58,472 bases of DNA from Alphaproteobacteria bacterium (GCA_947473475.1 CANJBZ010000027.1:1-58472), one strand, 5' to 3'. Positions 26,327 to 37,596 are shown, counted from the stretch's first letter. Notes: generated by a model from the sequence alone, not told the origin. A program made the numbers and translations.

Positions 26327-28411
26327 ATGGCTGATCTGCTGCTCGAACTTTTCTCTGAAGAAATCCCCGCGCGCATGCAGGTGCAAGCCGCGAAGGATTT
26401 GGAGCGTCTCGTCGTCGGCGCGCTGTCCGATCGCGGTCTGTTGTTCGAAGCGGCAAAGGCTTTTGCCGGACCCCGGCGGCTGACGCTGGCCATCACCGGC
26501 CTGCCGTTCAAACAGCCCGATGTTTCGGAAGAGAAGAAAGGCCCGCGTGTCGGTGCGCCGGAAAAGGCTATCGAGGGCTTTCTCAAATCGGTTGGCGTCA
26601 CGCTCGACCAATGCGAAAAGCGCAACGACGCCAAAGGCGAGTTCTACGTTGCGGTGATCGCGCGCAAGGGCCGCGAAACCATGGAGGTGCTGTCCGAAAT
26701 TCTGCCTGAGGCCATCGGCAAATTGCCTTGGCCGAAGAGCATGCGCTGGGGCGATGGCGCATTCCGCTGGGTCCGTCCCCTGCACAGCATCCTCGCCACC
26801 TTCGACGGCGAAATCATCCCCTTTGAAATCGTTCTTTCCTCCCCCTTCGTTACGGGGGAGGTGGCGCGCAGCGCCGGAGGGGGCGCAGGGCGCGCCGTCC
26901 GCAGCGGCAACACCACGCGCGGTCACCGTTTCCTCTCGCAAGGCGAAATTACCGTTCGCCGCTTCGAGGATTACGAAGAAAGCTTGCGTAACGCCCATGT
27001 CATTTTGGAGGGGCAGGAGCGGCGCGAAACCATCCTGCACGATGCCAAGCAGAAGGCGTTCGCGCTCGGGCTGGAGTTGATCGACGACGAAGGCCTCGCC
27101 AATGAAGTGATGGGCTTGGCGGAATGGCCGGTGGTGCTGATCGGCCAGATCGATCCGGCCTTTATGGACGTGCCGGCGGAAATTCTTCAGACCTCCATGC
27201 GCACGCATCAGAAATATTTCGCGCTGCGCGATCCAGCGCGGGGCAAACTGGCCAATCGTTTCGCTGTCGTTTCCAACATGCTTGCCGACGATGGCGGTTA
27301 CGAGATCGTCGCCGGCAATGAGCGCGTGCTGCGCGCGCGCCTGTCCGACGCAAAGTTTTTCTGGGACCAGGACCGCAAGGTCAAACTGTCCGACCGTGTC
27401 GATACTCTGAAAGACATCGTCTTCCACGCCAAACTCGGCACGCAGATGGAGCGGGTTAGCCGTATCGAAGCCTTGGCAGGTGAAATCGCGCAGGCACTGA
27501 ATCTTTCCCCGGTGGAGGTAGAGCAGGCCAAACGCGCCGCGCATCTGTGCAAGGCGGATCTGACGACCGGCGTCGTGGGCGAGTTCCCCGAACTGCAAGG
27601 CGTCATGGGCCGCTATTATGCGCTGCATGACGGCGAACCGCAGGAAGTCGCCGACGCCATCCGCGACCACTACAAGCCGGTGGGGCCATCCGATGCCGTG
27701 CCGACATCGCCGGTGTCCATCGCTGTCGCGTTGGCCGACAAACTCGACACGCTCACTGGCTTCTTCGCCATCGACGAAAAGCCGACTGGCTCCGGCGATC
27801 CCTACGCGCTCCGTCGTGCCGCGCTCGGCGTTATTCGCATCGTTCTGGAAAAGAATGTCCGGCTGGGGCTCAAAACGGTCCGCAAATTCGGCGATGATTT
27901 GCTGGCCTTCTTCGCCGATCGTCTAAAGGTAGCGTTGCGCGACAAGGGTACCCGCCACGATTTGGTCGAAGCCGTGTTCGCTCTTGGTAACGAAGACGAT
28001 CTGGTGCGGTTGGTGCGCCGTGTAGAGGCTTTGCAGGCCTTCCTGAAGACCGACGACGGCGCCAATTTGCTCACCGGCTATCGCCGCGCCGCCAATATCC
28101 TTCGCATCGAAGAGAAGAAGGACAAGACCGAATATCGCGGTGTGCCGGACGGACTAAAGCAGGATGAGGAAATCGCGCTGCAACGCGCGCTCACTCACAC
28201 AAAGGTTGAAGCTGCCAAGGCGCTGCACGCGGAAGATTTCGAAGCCGCCATGAAGGCGCTGGCCTCCTTGCGCGTTCCGGTGGACCGTTTCTTCGACAAA
28301 GTAACGGTCAACACCGACGACAAGCTTCTGCGCGAGAACCGCCTAAAGCTTCTGTCGCAAATCGTCGAAACCGCGCACCAGGTCGCCGATTTTTCGAAGA
28401 TCGAGGGATAG
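26327..28411 (+). CDS. glyS: glycyl-tRNA synthetase beta subunit
   Basis: The beta chain of GlyRS, needed for tRNA recognition. The 694-residue protein has the family N terminus [22 protein letters not shown], the blocks [19 protein letters not shown] and [11 protein letters not shown] (about 195-205), [12 protein letters not shown], an HD-like domain near 400-560 ([40 protein letters not shown]) and a C-terminal anticodon-binding helix region. Between FEIVL and [10 protein letters not shown] it carries about 22 extra Gly/Ala/Arg-rich residues (about 171-192), encoded by a palindromic element. Confidence 0.95.
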   Translation: MADLLLELFSEEIPARMQVQAAKDLERLVVGALSDRGLLFEAAKAFAGPRRLTLAITGLPFKQPDVSEEKKGPRVGAPEKAIEGFLKSVGVTLDQCEKRNDAKGEFYVAVIARKGRETMEVLSEILPEAIGKLPWPKSMRWGDGAFRWVRPLHSILATFDGEIIPFEIVLSSPFVTGEVARSAGGGAGRAVRSGNTTRGHRFLSQGEITVRRFEDYEESLRNAHVILEGQERRETILHDAKQKAFALGLELIDDEGLANEVMGLAEWPVVLIGQIDPAFMDVPAEILQTSMRTHQKYFALRDPARGKLANRFAVVSNMLADDGGYEIVAGNERVLRARLSDAKFFWDQDRKVKLSDRVDTLKDIVFHAKLGTQMERVSRIEALAGEIAQALNLSPVEVEQAKRAAHLCKADLTTGVVGEFPELQGVMGRYYALHDGEPQEVADAIRDHYKPVGPSDAVPTSPVSIAVALADKLDTLTGFFAIDEKPTGSGDPYALRRAALGVIRIVLEKNVRLGLKTVRKFGDDLLAFFADRLKVALRDKGTRHDLVEAVFALGNEDDLVRLVRRVEALQAFLKTDDGANLLTGYRRAANILRIEEKKDKTEYRGVPDGLKQDEEIALQRALTHTKVEAAKALHAEDFEAAMKALASLRVPVDRFFDKVTVNTDDKLLRENRLKLLSQIVETAHQVADFSKIEG
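26838..26903. repeat. palindromic element inserted in frame within glyS
   Basis: CCTCCCCC (26838-26845) and GGGGGAGG (26854-26861) form a hairpin, followed by a GGCGC/GCGCC hairpin and GGAGGGGGCGCAGGGCG. The layout matches the intergenic palindromes. It encodes the extra peptide [20 protein letters not shown] in GlyS. The right border is approximate. Confidence 0.65.
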
Positions 28412-28425
28412 CCGCAAGCCCTTTA

Positions 28426-28556
28426 CCTCCCACTTGTGGGGAGGTCGAAATTGCGAAGCAATTTCGGGTGGGGGGAGCCTGTCCGGAAGCAGCCCCCCAC
28501 CCGAAATGCCTCGCGGCCTTGCAGCTCAGCATTTCGATCTCCCCGCATGGGGGAGG
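28426..28556. repeat. palindromic intergenic element (family A, copy 2)
   Basis: Shares its plan and long stretches with 10247-10390. The left end is CCTCCCACTTGTGGGGAGG, then TCGAAATTGC, AATTTCGGGTGGGGGGAG, a CTGTCCG centre, CCCCCCACCCGAAATG, CCTCGCGGC, and a right end CTCCCCGCATGGGGGAGG. It sits in the 378-base gap between glyS and ppdK (28412-28789). The remainder, 28557-28789, must hold the ppdK leader, but I see no clear promoter or riboswitch there; AAGAAGGAACCGGGG precedes the ppdK ATG as its ribosome binding site. Confidence 0.75.
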
Positions 28557-28789
28557 TGATGATTGGGCTGTCATCTTCCGCACTTCCCGCCGCAGCCCGA
28601 TCGGGTAGAATGGTTTCGCGTCGTACGGGCTGGCCGTTTCGGGGGCATCTGCGTTGTTGCAGGGGGCTTCCGGGATCAGACCGTTAACTACTCGCGCGGT
28701 AGCTATGCCCGCTAAAGCATTCGTGACGTGAACGACATTCGAGGAAACGTCCCCGGGCGGGCCAAACCATTAAAGAAGGAACCGGGGTT

Positions 28790-31480
<2,691 letters not shown>

Positions 31481-31513
31481 CCGCACACGGATCATCCGTA
31501 GAAAGACGGTTTT

Positions 31514-31540
31514 CATATCGTGACGCGGCGTCACGATATG
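31514..31540. promoter_or_regulatory. 27-bp near-perfect palindrome, operator or ppdK terminator
   Basis: CATATCGTGACGC (31514-31526) and GCGTCACGATATG (31528-31540) are perfectly inverted around a single G. They lie 34 bases after the ppdK stop and 12 bases before a good -35 box. Such a tight centre suits a dimeric protein-binding site better than a hairpin, but a TTTTTGTTT run follows, so a terminator is possible. Its core TCGTGACGC / GCGTCACGA recurs at 7188-7210. Confidence 0.5.
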
Positions 31541-31552
31541 TGTCATTTTTGT

Positions 31553-31581
31553 TTGACAGACCCTGCGCAACACTGTTAGCA
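31553..31581 (+). promoter_or_regulatory. predicted sigma70-type promoter for the cell wall hydrolase gene
   Basis: A consensus -35 TTGACA at 31553-31558 is separated by 17 bases from a weak -10 TTAGCA at 31576-31581, about 48 bases before the ATG at 31630. It is preceded by the 27-bp palindrome. Confidence 0.4.
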
Positions 31582-31629
31582 AAACCCCAAGGGCGGGCCG
31601 CTACGTGCTCAAAAGGGAAATGTTCTTGC

Positions 31630-32391
31630 ATGAAATATTCCGTGGGGAAGGCCCATCGGCGTGCAGACTGTGCGGTAGTAGGCGCGATAGCGCTGGCTGC
31701 GGTCACTGGCGTGTCGGCGCAAGAATTTAATCATTACACGTATGAATCTTATCTTCTGAAACAGCTTCCCGCATCGGTGGAAGTGACCGCATCGCCGGTT
31801 GCACTGGCCCGGGCGCATCGCGCCGCCGAATCCGAATGCCTTGCCGAAGTCATGTATTACGAAGCGCGCGGCGAAGGGGTCGACGGCGAAAAGGCCGTTG
31901 CCGAAGTCGTCCTGCAGCGGGCGAAGAGCCCCGATTATCCTGAAACGGTCTGCGGCGTTGTCTATGATGGCGCAGTGACCGCTTCGCTTTTGCCTGACCG
32001 CCACGATTGCCAGTTCTCGTTCGCCTGCGATGGATCGGTCCGGCGGCCGCGTGATGCCGAAACGTGGACGCGCGTGCGCGTGCTTGCGGAAAGGATCATG
32101 ACCGGCGCGGTGAAGCTTTCCGGAATTACGCATAACGCCACGTCCTATCACAGCGTGGACGTCGCCCCCTCATGGGCCGGCGACATGATCCAGACGGCGC
32201 AGATCGGCAACCACGTCTTCTACAAGCCCGATCCTTTGGCGGACGCCAAACTGGCGCAGGCCACCGCAAAGCCGATCGATTCTCTATCGGGTTTCTTGTT
32301 TCAGGCGACGGCGCCGCTCGAGACGGCAATCCCGTCAGAGGAAATCCAGACCCAGATCCAAATTCCGGGCGCTGTGGGTGATGGCGCCTGA
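31630..32391 (+). CDS. exported cell wall hydrolase, SleB (Hydrolase_2) family
   Basis: A 253-residue protein. The ATG at 31630 begins a signal-peptide-like segment (AVVGAIALAAVTGVSAQ). The catalytic domain at about residues 60-175 matches the SleB/CwlJ cell wall hydrolase fold: ECLAEVMYYEARGEGVDGEKAVAEVV with the catalytic Glu, RAKSPDYPETVCGVVYDG, CQFSFACDG and ATSYHSVDVAPSWA. Members cut peptidoglycan; in non-spore-formers they are thought to act in wall remodelling. An ORF start at 31402 lies inside ppdK and is rejected. The last 57 bases overlap the convergent nadC. Confidence 0.85.
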   Translation: MKYSVGKAHRRADCAVVGAIALAAVTGVSAQEFNHYTYESYLLKQLPASVEVTASPVALARAHRAAESECLAEVMYYEARGEGVDGEKAVAEVVLQRAKSPDYPETVCGVVYDGAVTASLLPDRHDCQFSFACDGSVRRPRDAETWTRVRVLAERIMTGAVKLSGITHNATSYHSVDVAPSWAGDMIQTAQIGNHVFYKPDPLADAKLAQATAKPIDSLSGFLFQATAPLETAIPSEEIQTQIQIPGAVGDGA

Positions 32392-33225
32392 GGATATGTA
32401 GTCCACGCCGGATTCGGCGATGGCGCGTACCCGGTCCAGCGTAACGCCGCCCGAGGCTTCCAGTTTCGCGCGGCCCTTTGTGATCGCCACCGCGCGCGCC
32501 ATGGTTTCGGGCGGCATGTTGTCGAGCAGAATCGCGTCGATGCCGAACGAGAGCGCGGTTTCCAACTGTTCCAGCGTGTCGACCTCGATTTCTATTTTCA
32601 CCATGGGACCGAGCCGTCCGCGCAGCGCGTTCACCACGGCTTCAATGCCGCCTGCCGCCGCGATGTGGTTGTCCTTGACCAAAACGGCATCGTCCAGCCC
32701 GAAGCGGTGATTGAGCCCGCCGCCGCAACGCACGGCGTATTTTTCCAGCACACGCAGGCCCGGCGTTGTCTTCCGTGTACAGATGATGCGGGCGTTGGTT
32801 CCAGCCACGCGCGAGACAAGCTGATGGGTGGCAGTGGCCACGCCGGACAGATGCCCCATGAAATTCAGCGCCACGCGCTCGGCGGTCAGAATGGCGCGGG
32901 CAGGGCCGTTTAAATCGGCAATGACATCGCCCTTGGCGACGACCGTTCCATCGGCTGCGCGCGGAACAAGGCGAACATCCGGGTCGATCAGGCGAAACGC
33001 AAGCTCCGCCGCGATCAGCCCGGCGACGACGCCTGGCTCTCGTGCGGCGATGACAGCCCGCACCATCGCGTCTTCGGAGATAATCGCATCCGTGGTGATG
33101 TCGCCGGCGCGGCCCAAATCTTCCGTCAGCGCCTGCCGCACCAGCGGCTCGATCAGAATGGTGTGCGGCGGATTGGTATGGGGCAGGGCGAGCCGGCTTT
33201 GCGGCTTTGGCTCGTTAGCGCCCAT
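32335..33225 (-). CDS. nadC: nicotinate-nucleotide pyrophosphorylase (carboxylating)
   Basis: Quinolinate phosphoribosyltransferase, which converts quinolinate + PRPP to nicotinate mononucleotide in de novo NAD synthesis. The 296-residue protein has ALTEDLGRAGDITTDAII, NFMGHLSGVATATHQLV, ICTRKTTPGLRVLEKYAVRCGGG (phosphate/PRPP site) and VEIEVDTLEQL, ending YISSGAITHSARNLDLGLDF. Its ATG overlaps the nadA stop (TGATG). Its 3' end overlaps the convergent hydrolase gene. Confidence 0.95.
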   Translation of the reverse strand: MGANEPKPQSRLALPHTNPPHTILIEPLVRQALTEDLGRAGDITTDAIISEDAMVRAVIAAREPGVVAGLIAAELAFRLIDPDVRLVPRAADGTVVAKGDVIADLNGPARAILTAERVALNFMGHLSGVATATHQLVSRVAGTNARIICTRKTTPGLRVLEKYAVRCGGGLNHRFGLDDAVLVKDNHIAAAGGIEAVVNALRGRLGPMVKIEIEVDTLEQLETALSFGIDAILLDNMPPETMARAVAITKGRAKLEASGGVTLDRVRAIAESGVDYISSGAITHSARNLDLGLDFL

Positions 33226-34265
33226 CAGGCCGCCTCGCGCTGCAAGCGCCGGGTGTTGGGCTTAACCCGCAGCATCGCTTCCACGGCGGCGCGGGCGCGA
33301 ACCGCGATGAGTTCGTCCACGAAGACTTCCGTCGTCAGCGTTTCCAACGAATGCAGGATCTTCGGCAGCGTAATCCGCTTCATGTGCGGGCACAGATTGC
33401 ACGGCCGCACGAAAGACACGTCCGGAAATTCCACCGCGACGTTGTCGCTCATGGAGCATTCCGTCACCAGCACAACGCGGTTGGGACGCTTCTGTCCGAC
33501 ATAGGAGATCATGCCCGAGGTCGAGCCGGCGAAATCGGCTTCCGCGACGACTTCGGGCGAACATTCTGGATGCGCCAGCACCACCAGTCCTGGATTGGCC
33601 GCGCGCATGCCGCGGATGTCCTCGGCGGTGAAGCGCTCGTGCACTTCGCAATGGCCCTTCCAGGTGATGATCCGTACCGACGTCTGCTTGGCGACGTTCA
33701 GCGCCAGAAATTCGTCGGGGATCATGACGACGGTATCGACGCCCCATTCGGCGGCAATCGATTCCACCACATCCACCGCATTGGAGGACGTGCAACAAAT
33801 GTCGGATTCGGCTTTCACGTCGGCCGATGTGTTCACATAGGTGATGACGGGAAGACCGGGATATTTCTGTTTCAGCAGCCGCACATCCGCGCCGGTGATG
33901 GAGGCGGCAAGAGAACAGCCGGCCTGCATATCGGGGATCAGCACGGTTTTCTGCGGCGAGAGAATCTTCGCCGTCTCGGCCATGAAATGCACGCCTGCCT
34001 GCACGATGATCTTGGCATCGGTCTTGGCGGCTTCGCGCGCGAGCTGCAGCGAGTCGCCGACGAAATCGGCGACGCAGTGGAAAATTTCCGGCGTCATGTA
34101 ATTGTGCGCCAGCACCACCGCCTGTTTCTCTCGCTTCACGCGGTTGATCGCGTCCACATAGGGGGCGAACACCGGCCATTCCATTTCCGGCACGACGTGT
34201 TTCACCCGCTGGTAGAGCGGGGCGGTGTTGGCGGCGACTTCGGCTGTGTAAGGCAGCTGTTTCAT
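33225..34265 (-). CDS. nadA: quinolinate synthase A
   Basis: Condenses iminoaspartate with dihydroxyacetone phosphate to quinolinate; a [4Fe-4S] enzyme. The 346-residue protein has [31 protein letters not shown], and three cluster cysteines in [20 protein letters not shown] and [10 protein letters not shown], spaced as in other NadA proteins, plus [21 protein letters not shown]. It is preceded by two operator-like palindromes and by nadQ on the same strand. nadB is absent from this operon, so iminoaspartate must come from an aspartate oxidase or dehydrogenase encoded elsewhere. Confidence 0.96.
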   Translation of the reverse strand: MKQLPYTAEVAANTAPLYQRVKHVVPEMEWPVFAPYVDAINRVKREKQAVVLAHNYMTPEIFHCVADFVGDSLQLAREAAKTDAKIIVQAGVHFMAETAKILSPQKTVLIPDMQAGCSLAASITGADVRLLKQKYPGLPVITYVNTSADVKAESDICCTSSNAVDVVESIAAEWGVDTVVMIPDEFLALNVAKQTSVRIITWKGHCEVHERFTAEDIRGMRAANPGLVVLAHPECSPEVVAEADFAGSTSGMISYVGQKRPNRVVLVTECSMSDNVAVEFPDVSFVRPCNLCPHMKRITLPKILHSLETLTTEVFVDELIAVRARAAVEAMLRVKPNTRRLQREAA

Positions 34266-34276
34266 GACACTCTCGT

Positions 34277-34295
34277 TATGCTCTATATGAGCATA
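34277..34295. promoter_or_regulatory. NadQ-type operator candidate 1, proximal to nadA
   Basis: TATGCTCTATATGAGCATA is a perfect 7-5-7 inverted repeat centred about 21 bases upstream of the nadA ATG. A TTGACC hexamer (minus strand, 34308-34303) lies just upstream. The position and the adjacent NadQ-family regulator gene suggest repression of nadAC when NAD is sufficient. Confidence 0.6.
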
Positions 34296-34337
34296 TATAG
34301 GGGGTCAAAAAAGGCCGAAAACGATCGGCAGCGCCCT

Positions 34338-34356
34338 TATGCTATATTTGAGTATT
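34338..34356. promoter_or_regulatory. NadQ-type operator candidate 2
   Basis: TATGCTATATTTGAGTATT matches the proximal operator at 15 of 19 positions, including the TATGCT and GAG-AT half-sites. On the minus strand it follows a TTGACG hexamer (34365-34360), so it would cover a -35/-10 spacer. It lies between the nadQ stop and nadA. Confidence 0.5.
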
Positions 34357-34378
34357 AGCCGTCAAGGGCCACGCAACC

Positions 34379-35383
34379 TTATCGCAGCCGGGCCGGGGGA
34401 AGGCGCACGCCGGGGGCTGGGCGTTCGCGCAGTACCTCCCGCCGGAAGCGGAATTGCTCGGCGGGGCGCCCGCCGCTCTTGCGGGACAGACGCCCAGTGC
34501 CTTCCACGAGGCCTTGAGCCTCCACCAGCCGGCGGAAGTTCTGTTTGTGCAGGCGTATGCCGGACAGCGCCTCGACCGTCCGCTGCAGCTCCAGCAGGGT
34601 GAACTCGGGCGGCATCAGCTCGAACACGACCGGGCGGTATTTCATCTTTGCGCGCAGCCGCCCCATCGCGGTGGCCAGGATACGCCGGTGGTCGAACACC
34701 ATGTCGGCCCCAAGCGGCGGGATGGGCCCCCCCGCAGGCGCCGCATGGCGGTCGCGCTGGGCTTCCCGCACCAGACCCGCTTCATAGAGCAGCTCGTACC
34801 GCTCCAGCACCTTTTCCTCATCCCAGGCGATGGCGTCTGTTCCGAAGCACAGCCGCACCCGGCTGGCACGGCGGTCACGCACCTCTGCCTTGGGGGCGGC
34901 GCCCACAAATTGCTCCAACCGGGGCACGATAAGTGCGCCGATGATTGCCGGCTCCTGCTCGCGCCAGTCTTCCCAGGGAAAATAGGAATACCAGTCCCGC
35001 CACATCGTATCGGGGGCACCACGCCCGTCCTGAGGCCGCGTCAGGGCGAGATAGCCGACGGACAGCACGCGCGGCCCTTCACCTGCGAGGGTCAGATGCC
35101 GCCCGCGGTCACCGAAGGTATAGAGCTGCTCGACATAACCCAATTGGAGCCGGGTCTGTTCTTCCACCCAATTGCGCAAACCCGATTCCAGGGTGCGATG
35201 GGCGAGCGGGTCGAAGGTGCCGAAGGGCAGAGCGTCAGCGCCATCGCGATGCACCACCAGCACACGCGGGCGTTCTTCGGCGACCGAGACGATGGCCGCC
35301 GACAGGCCCAGAAGCACCGCATGGGGATCGCCGGCGATCTCCTCATCCCGCACCGGGCTTTCCGTTTTGCGGCCCGCAGCCAT
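34379..35383 (-). CDS. nadQ: NadQ-family Nudix-like transcriptional regulator of NAD synthesis
   Basis: A 334-residue regulator with an N-terminal Nudix-like domain (about 20-190: RPRVLVVHRDGADALPFGTFD, RTLESGLRNWVEEQTRLQLG) whose Nudix box is degenerate. A C-terminal winged-helix part follows (PPEFTLLELQRTVEALSGIR, NFRRLVEAQGLVEGTG, GRPAEQFRF). This architecture fits the COG4111/NadQ group, described in alphaproteobacteria as a regulator of NAD biosynthesis genes, and relates to NrtR. It is directly upstream of nadA and nadC. Its ATG overlaps the stop of the phosphatase-like gene (TGATG). Confidence 0.8.
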   Translation of the reverse strand: MAAGRKTESPVRDEEIAGDPHAVLLGLSAAIVSVAEERPRVLVVHRDGADALPFGTFDPLAHRTLESGLRNWVEEQTRLQLGYVEQLYTFGDRGRHLTLAGEGPRVLSVGYLALTRPQDGRGAPDTMWRDWYSYFPWEDWREQEPAIIGALIVPRLEQFVGAAPKAEVRDRRASRVRLCFGTDAIAWDEEKVLERYELLYEAGLVREAQRDRHAAPAGGPIPPLGADMVFDHRRILATAMGRLRAKMKYRPVVFELMPPEFTLLELQRTVEALSGIRLHKQNFRRLVEAQGLVEGTGRLSRKSGGRPAEQFRFRREVLRERPAPGVRLPPARLR

Positions 35384-35904
35384 CAGAGCTCTTCCAAGGT
35401 GAGCGGCAATTCCACCAGTTCACCCTCCCAGGCGGGACGCGCCGGGCCCAGCGCGTCGACCGCGGCAATCATCCGTCCTTCACGGCTCAAAAGCGCGTCG
35501 GCGTAACGAATCATCAGCCGGTTCGGACGGGCATGGGGCGCGCGCAGGCGCAATGCCCGGGCGATGGCAGCCTCGTGTCCAGGGCCATGAAGGTCGCACA
35601 ACACAATATAGGCCCCGGCGGTCGAGCGGCTGATTCCCGCCCAGCAATGCACCAGAAACGGTGCTGTGCGATCCCAGCTTTGGGCGAAGCCAAGCAATGC
35701 GGCGATGTGGTTTTGATCGGGGACGACGCTGCCTTCCTCCGCTTCTGTGATGTCATGCACCGAAAGCCGCAAATGCCGGCCGGGAAGGATCGACTCCGGC
35801 GTCTCCACATGCGGCTCGACCATCAGGGTGAGCACATGCGACGGGCGATGCCGGCGCACGGTATCGTTGAGCAGGGAATAGGGCGAAATCAGGATCTGGG
35901 ACAT
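35383..35904 (-). CDS. protein tyrosine/dual-specificity phosphatase-like protein
   Basis: A 173-residue cytosolic protein with the cysteine phosphatase signature C-x5-R in FLVHCWAGISRSTAGAYIV (Cys near residue 88). An upstream Asp-containing loop (LRLSVHDITEAEEG) could supply the general acid. The family is annotated as a tyrosine phosphatase in alphaproteobacteria. The ATG at 35904 is preferred to one at 35967 because homology begins at MSQILISPYSLL. It overlaps nadQ (TGATG), so it heads the nadQ-nadA-nadC run, a link to NAD control that I cannot explain. Confidence 0.8.
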   Translation of the reverse strand: MSQILISPYSLLNDTVRRHRPSHVLTLMVEPHVETPESILPGRHLRLSVHDITEAEEGSVVPDQNHIAALLGFAQSWDRTAPFLVHCWAGISRSTAGAYIVLCDLHGPGHEAAIARALRLRAPHARPNRLMIRYADALLSREGRMIAAVDALGPARPAWEGELVELPLTLEEL

Positions 35905-36000
35905 TGTGGCAGTGTAACAGGAAAACGGCGTTTGCCCGCCATAAACGGGCTTTGTGCTTCGCCGCAAAGGGCCGGCGAGGGCATACCAAGCCGGTACCGT

Positions 36001-37596
36001 TTATTGGGAAGGATCGAACACGAAGAGCTGCGTATCGGGTGGAATTTGCTCCTGCGCGATCAACTCGTAACCCACACCGGCGGCCAGTTCCACGATGCCC
36101 TCACTGACGAAATCGTTGACCCAGCCCATGCCGCGCCGCGCGGGCGGAGGAAATGCCGGATCGTACGTCACATAGGAGAAAATAATGCGCGCCTTGGATG
36201 CCGCGAGCCAGCGCCAGAAGGCTTGCGGATCGGTGAGATATTCCATGACGCCCAGAACGGTAATATGGGTCACGCCCTCCTGCGGCGGATACTCTCCGCT
36301 ATTGAGGTCGCAGACGATGGTGCGTTCGTCGCGGGACACCAGATCGGAAGGAATATAGCGGCAATTTTCCGGCAACATTTTCTCGATCATCATCTTGCCG
36401 CAGCCGACATCGAGAACGGTTGCCCCGCCAGGCACATAGCTCGCGGCGCGTTCGCTGCGGTAACTCCATGCGTCGTGCAAATTGTTAGGGTTGGCCCAGT
36501 GTACGGCGTCGCTGGGTTGCGGTCCCGCCTTGGGAGCCACGGCTTGCGGCCGGGCGCCGGATTGAGCCAGCAGAACATGCGCCTTCTCCCAGGCGTCCGC
36601 CGCGGAACTGGCCAGAAGGCAGATGTCGAGCGGCCGCGACCATGATTCGTAAAAGGAAAAGTTCTTGCCGTAATTGTTGTTGAGCAGAACATGGGGAATG
36701 CCCATGAGCGTGCAGAGAATGTGCGCATGCAGGCGGTCGGTCACCACCACCCGCCCAGCGGAAAGAAGCCGCATCGCACGGCTGACCCAAAATCGCGAGC
36801 GCTGATCGAAATCCAATGCCTGGAATTTCCTCGCGCTCTCGCCGCCGGCGATTTTCAAACAATACCAATCCGAGACCAGGAGGTTTGCCCCAGACACGGC
36901 GACCACGCTGTTGGTTTCGATACCGTCATCGAAGACGCCGAGATTGGCCTCGCTGTCGCGCAGATCGCGCAAGCCCGTCGCCTCAGCGATAACAGAACTA
37001 TAGACGCCTTCCCTGTCGGTCCGGTTGAGCCACATGACGTCGAAATTCGCGGAGCCTTGGCGGGGCTGCACGCCCAGCATGAAGGCGGCATCGCTCGCGT
37101 ACACGATACGGGCAGCGTTGCCGAAATGTCTGGTAAGCACATGGAACGACAAAGCATCGCGGGCGGCTATGGTGACTTTCCCGTGCGCGGCGAATGCCTC
37201 CACCGATTGCGCGAGTTTCGTATCCGAGAAGAACATCGCGGTTTGCGGAAAAATGACGACGTCATTGTGGGGGAAATCGCGCAGCACCTGCAGGCGGAAC
37301 TCGTGGTAGAGGCCATAGATGTCGCCGAAATTGCCGCCGCCATGTAAGAGGATCGCACCTTGTCCCAGCGCTGCGGCCATGGTGGCAGGAGCGTAGGTCT
37401 GCACAGAACATTGATAGACCGGGACGATGCCCAGGGCCGCGAGCAACGCCTTTTCGCCGAGCCAGATCGCGTGATCGCCGGAATTGAACGAATCGGGATA
37501 GTCGATCAAGGCATATCGTTTGCCTACGTCGAGTAGCGGAGCAAACGTCGAGAAGAAATTCTGCCTGAGCCGCTCGACCAATTGGCCGTGCTGCAT
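36001..37596 (-). CDS. polysaccharide pyruvyltransferase fused to a SAM methyltransferase
   Basis: A 531-residue two-domain protein. Residues 1-350 match polysaccharide pyruvyltransferases (PssK/EpsI-like), which add ketal pyruvate from PEP to exopolysaccharide sugars: ALIDYPDSFNSGDHAIWLGE, ILLHGGGNFGDIYG, and the C-terminal site VVVTDRLHAHILCTLMGIPH. After a linker, residues 385-530 form a class I methyltransferase (TVLDVGCGKMMIEKMLPE, FWRWLAASKARIIFSYVTY). The combination suggests pyruvylation and methylation of the same glycan, an inference. No signal peptide. It is divergent from the chemoreceptor gene. Confidence 0.82.
   Translation of the reverse strand: MQHGQLVERLRQNFFSTFAPLLDVGKRYALIDYPDSFNSGDHAIWLGEKALLAALGIVPVYQCSVQTYAPATMAAALGQGAILLHGGGNFGDIYGLYHEFRLQVLRDFPHNDVVIFPQTAMFFSDTKLAQSVEAFAAHGKVTIAARDALSFHVLTRHFGNAARIVYASDAAFMLGVQPRQGSANFDVMWLNRTDREGVYSSVIAEATGLRDLRDSEANLGVFDDGIETNSVVAVSGANLLVSDWYCLKIAGGESARKFQALDFDQRSRFWVSRAMRLLSAGRVVVTDRLHAHILCTLMGIPHVLLNNNYGKNFSFYESWSRPLDICLLASSAADAWEKAHVLLAQSGARPQAVAPKAGPQPSDAVHWANPNNLHDAWSYRSERAASYVPGGATVLDVGCGKMMIEKMLPENCRYIPSDLVSRDERTIVCDLNSGEYPPQEGVTHITVLGVMEYLTDPQAFWRWLAASKARIIFSYVTYDPAFPPPARRGMGWVNDFVSEGIVELAAGVGYELIAQEQIPPDTQLFVFDPSQ

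Noticed and set aside
34945-36645. 566-residue plus-strand frame across nadQ, the phosphatase and the pyruvyltransferase
   Set aside because: Crosses three well-supported minus-strand genes; composition is typical of an antisense frame.
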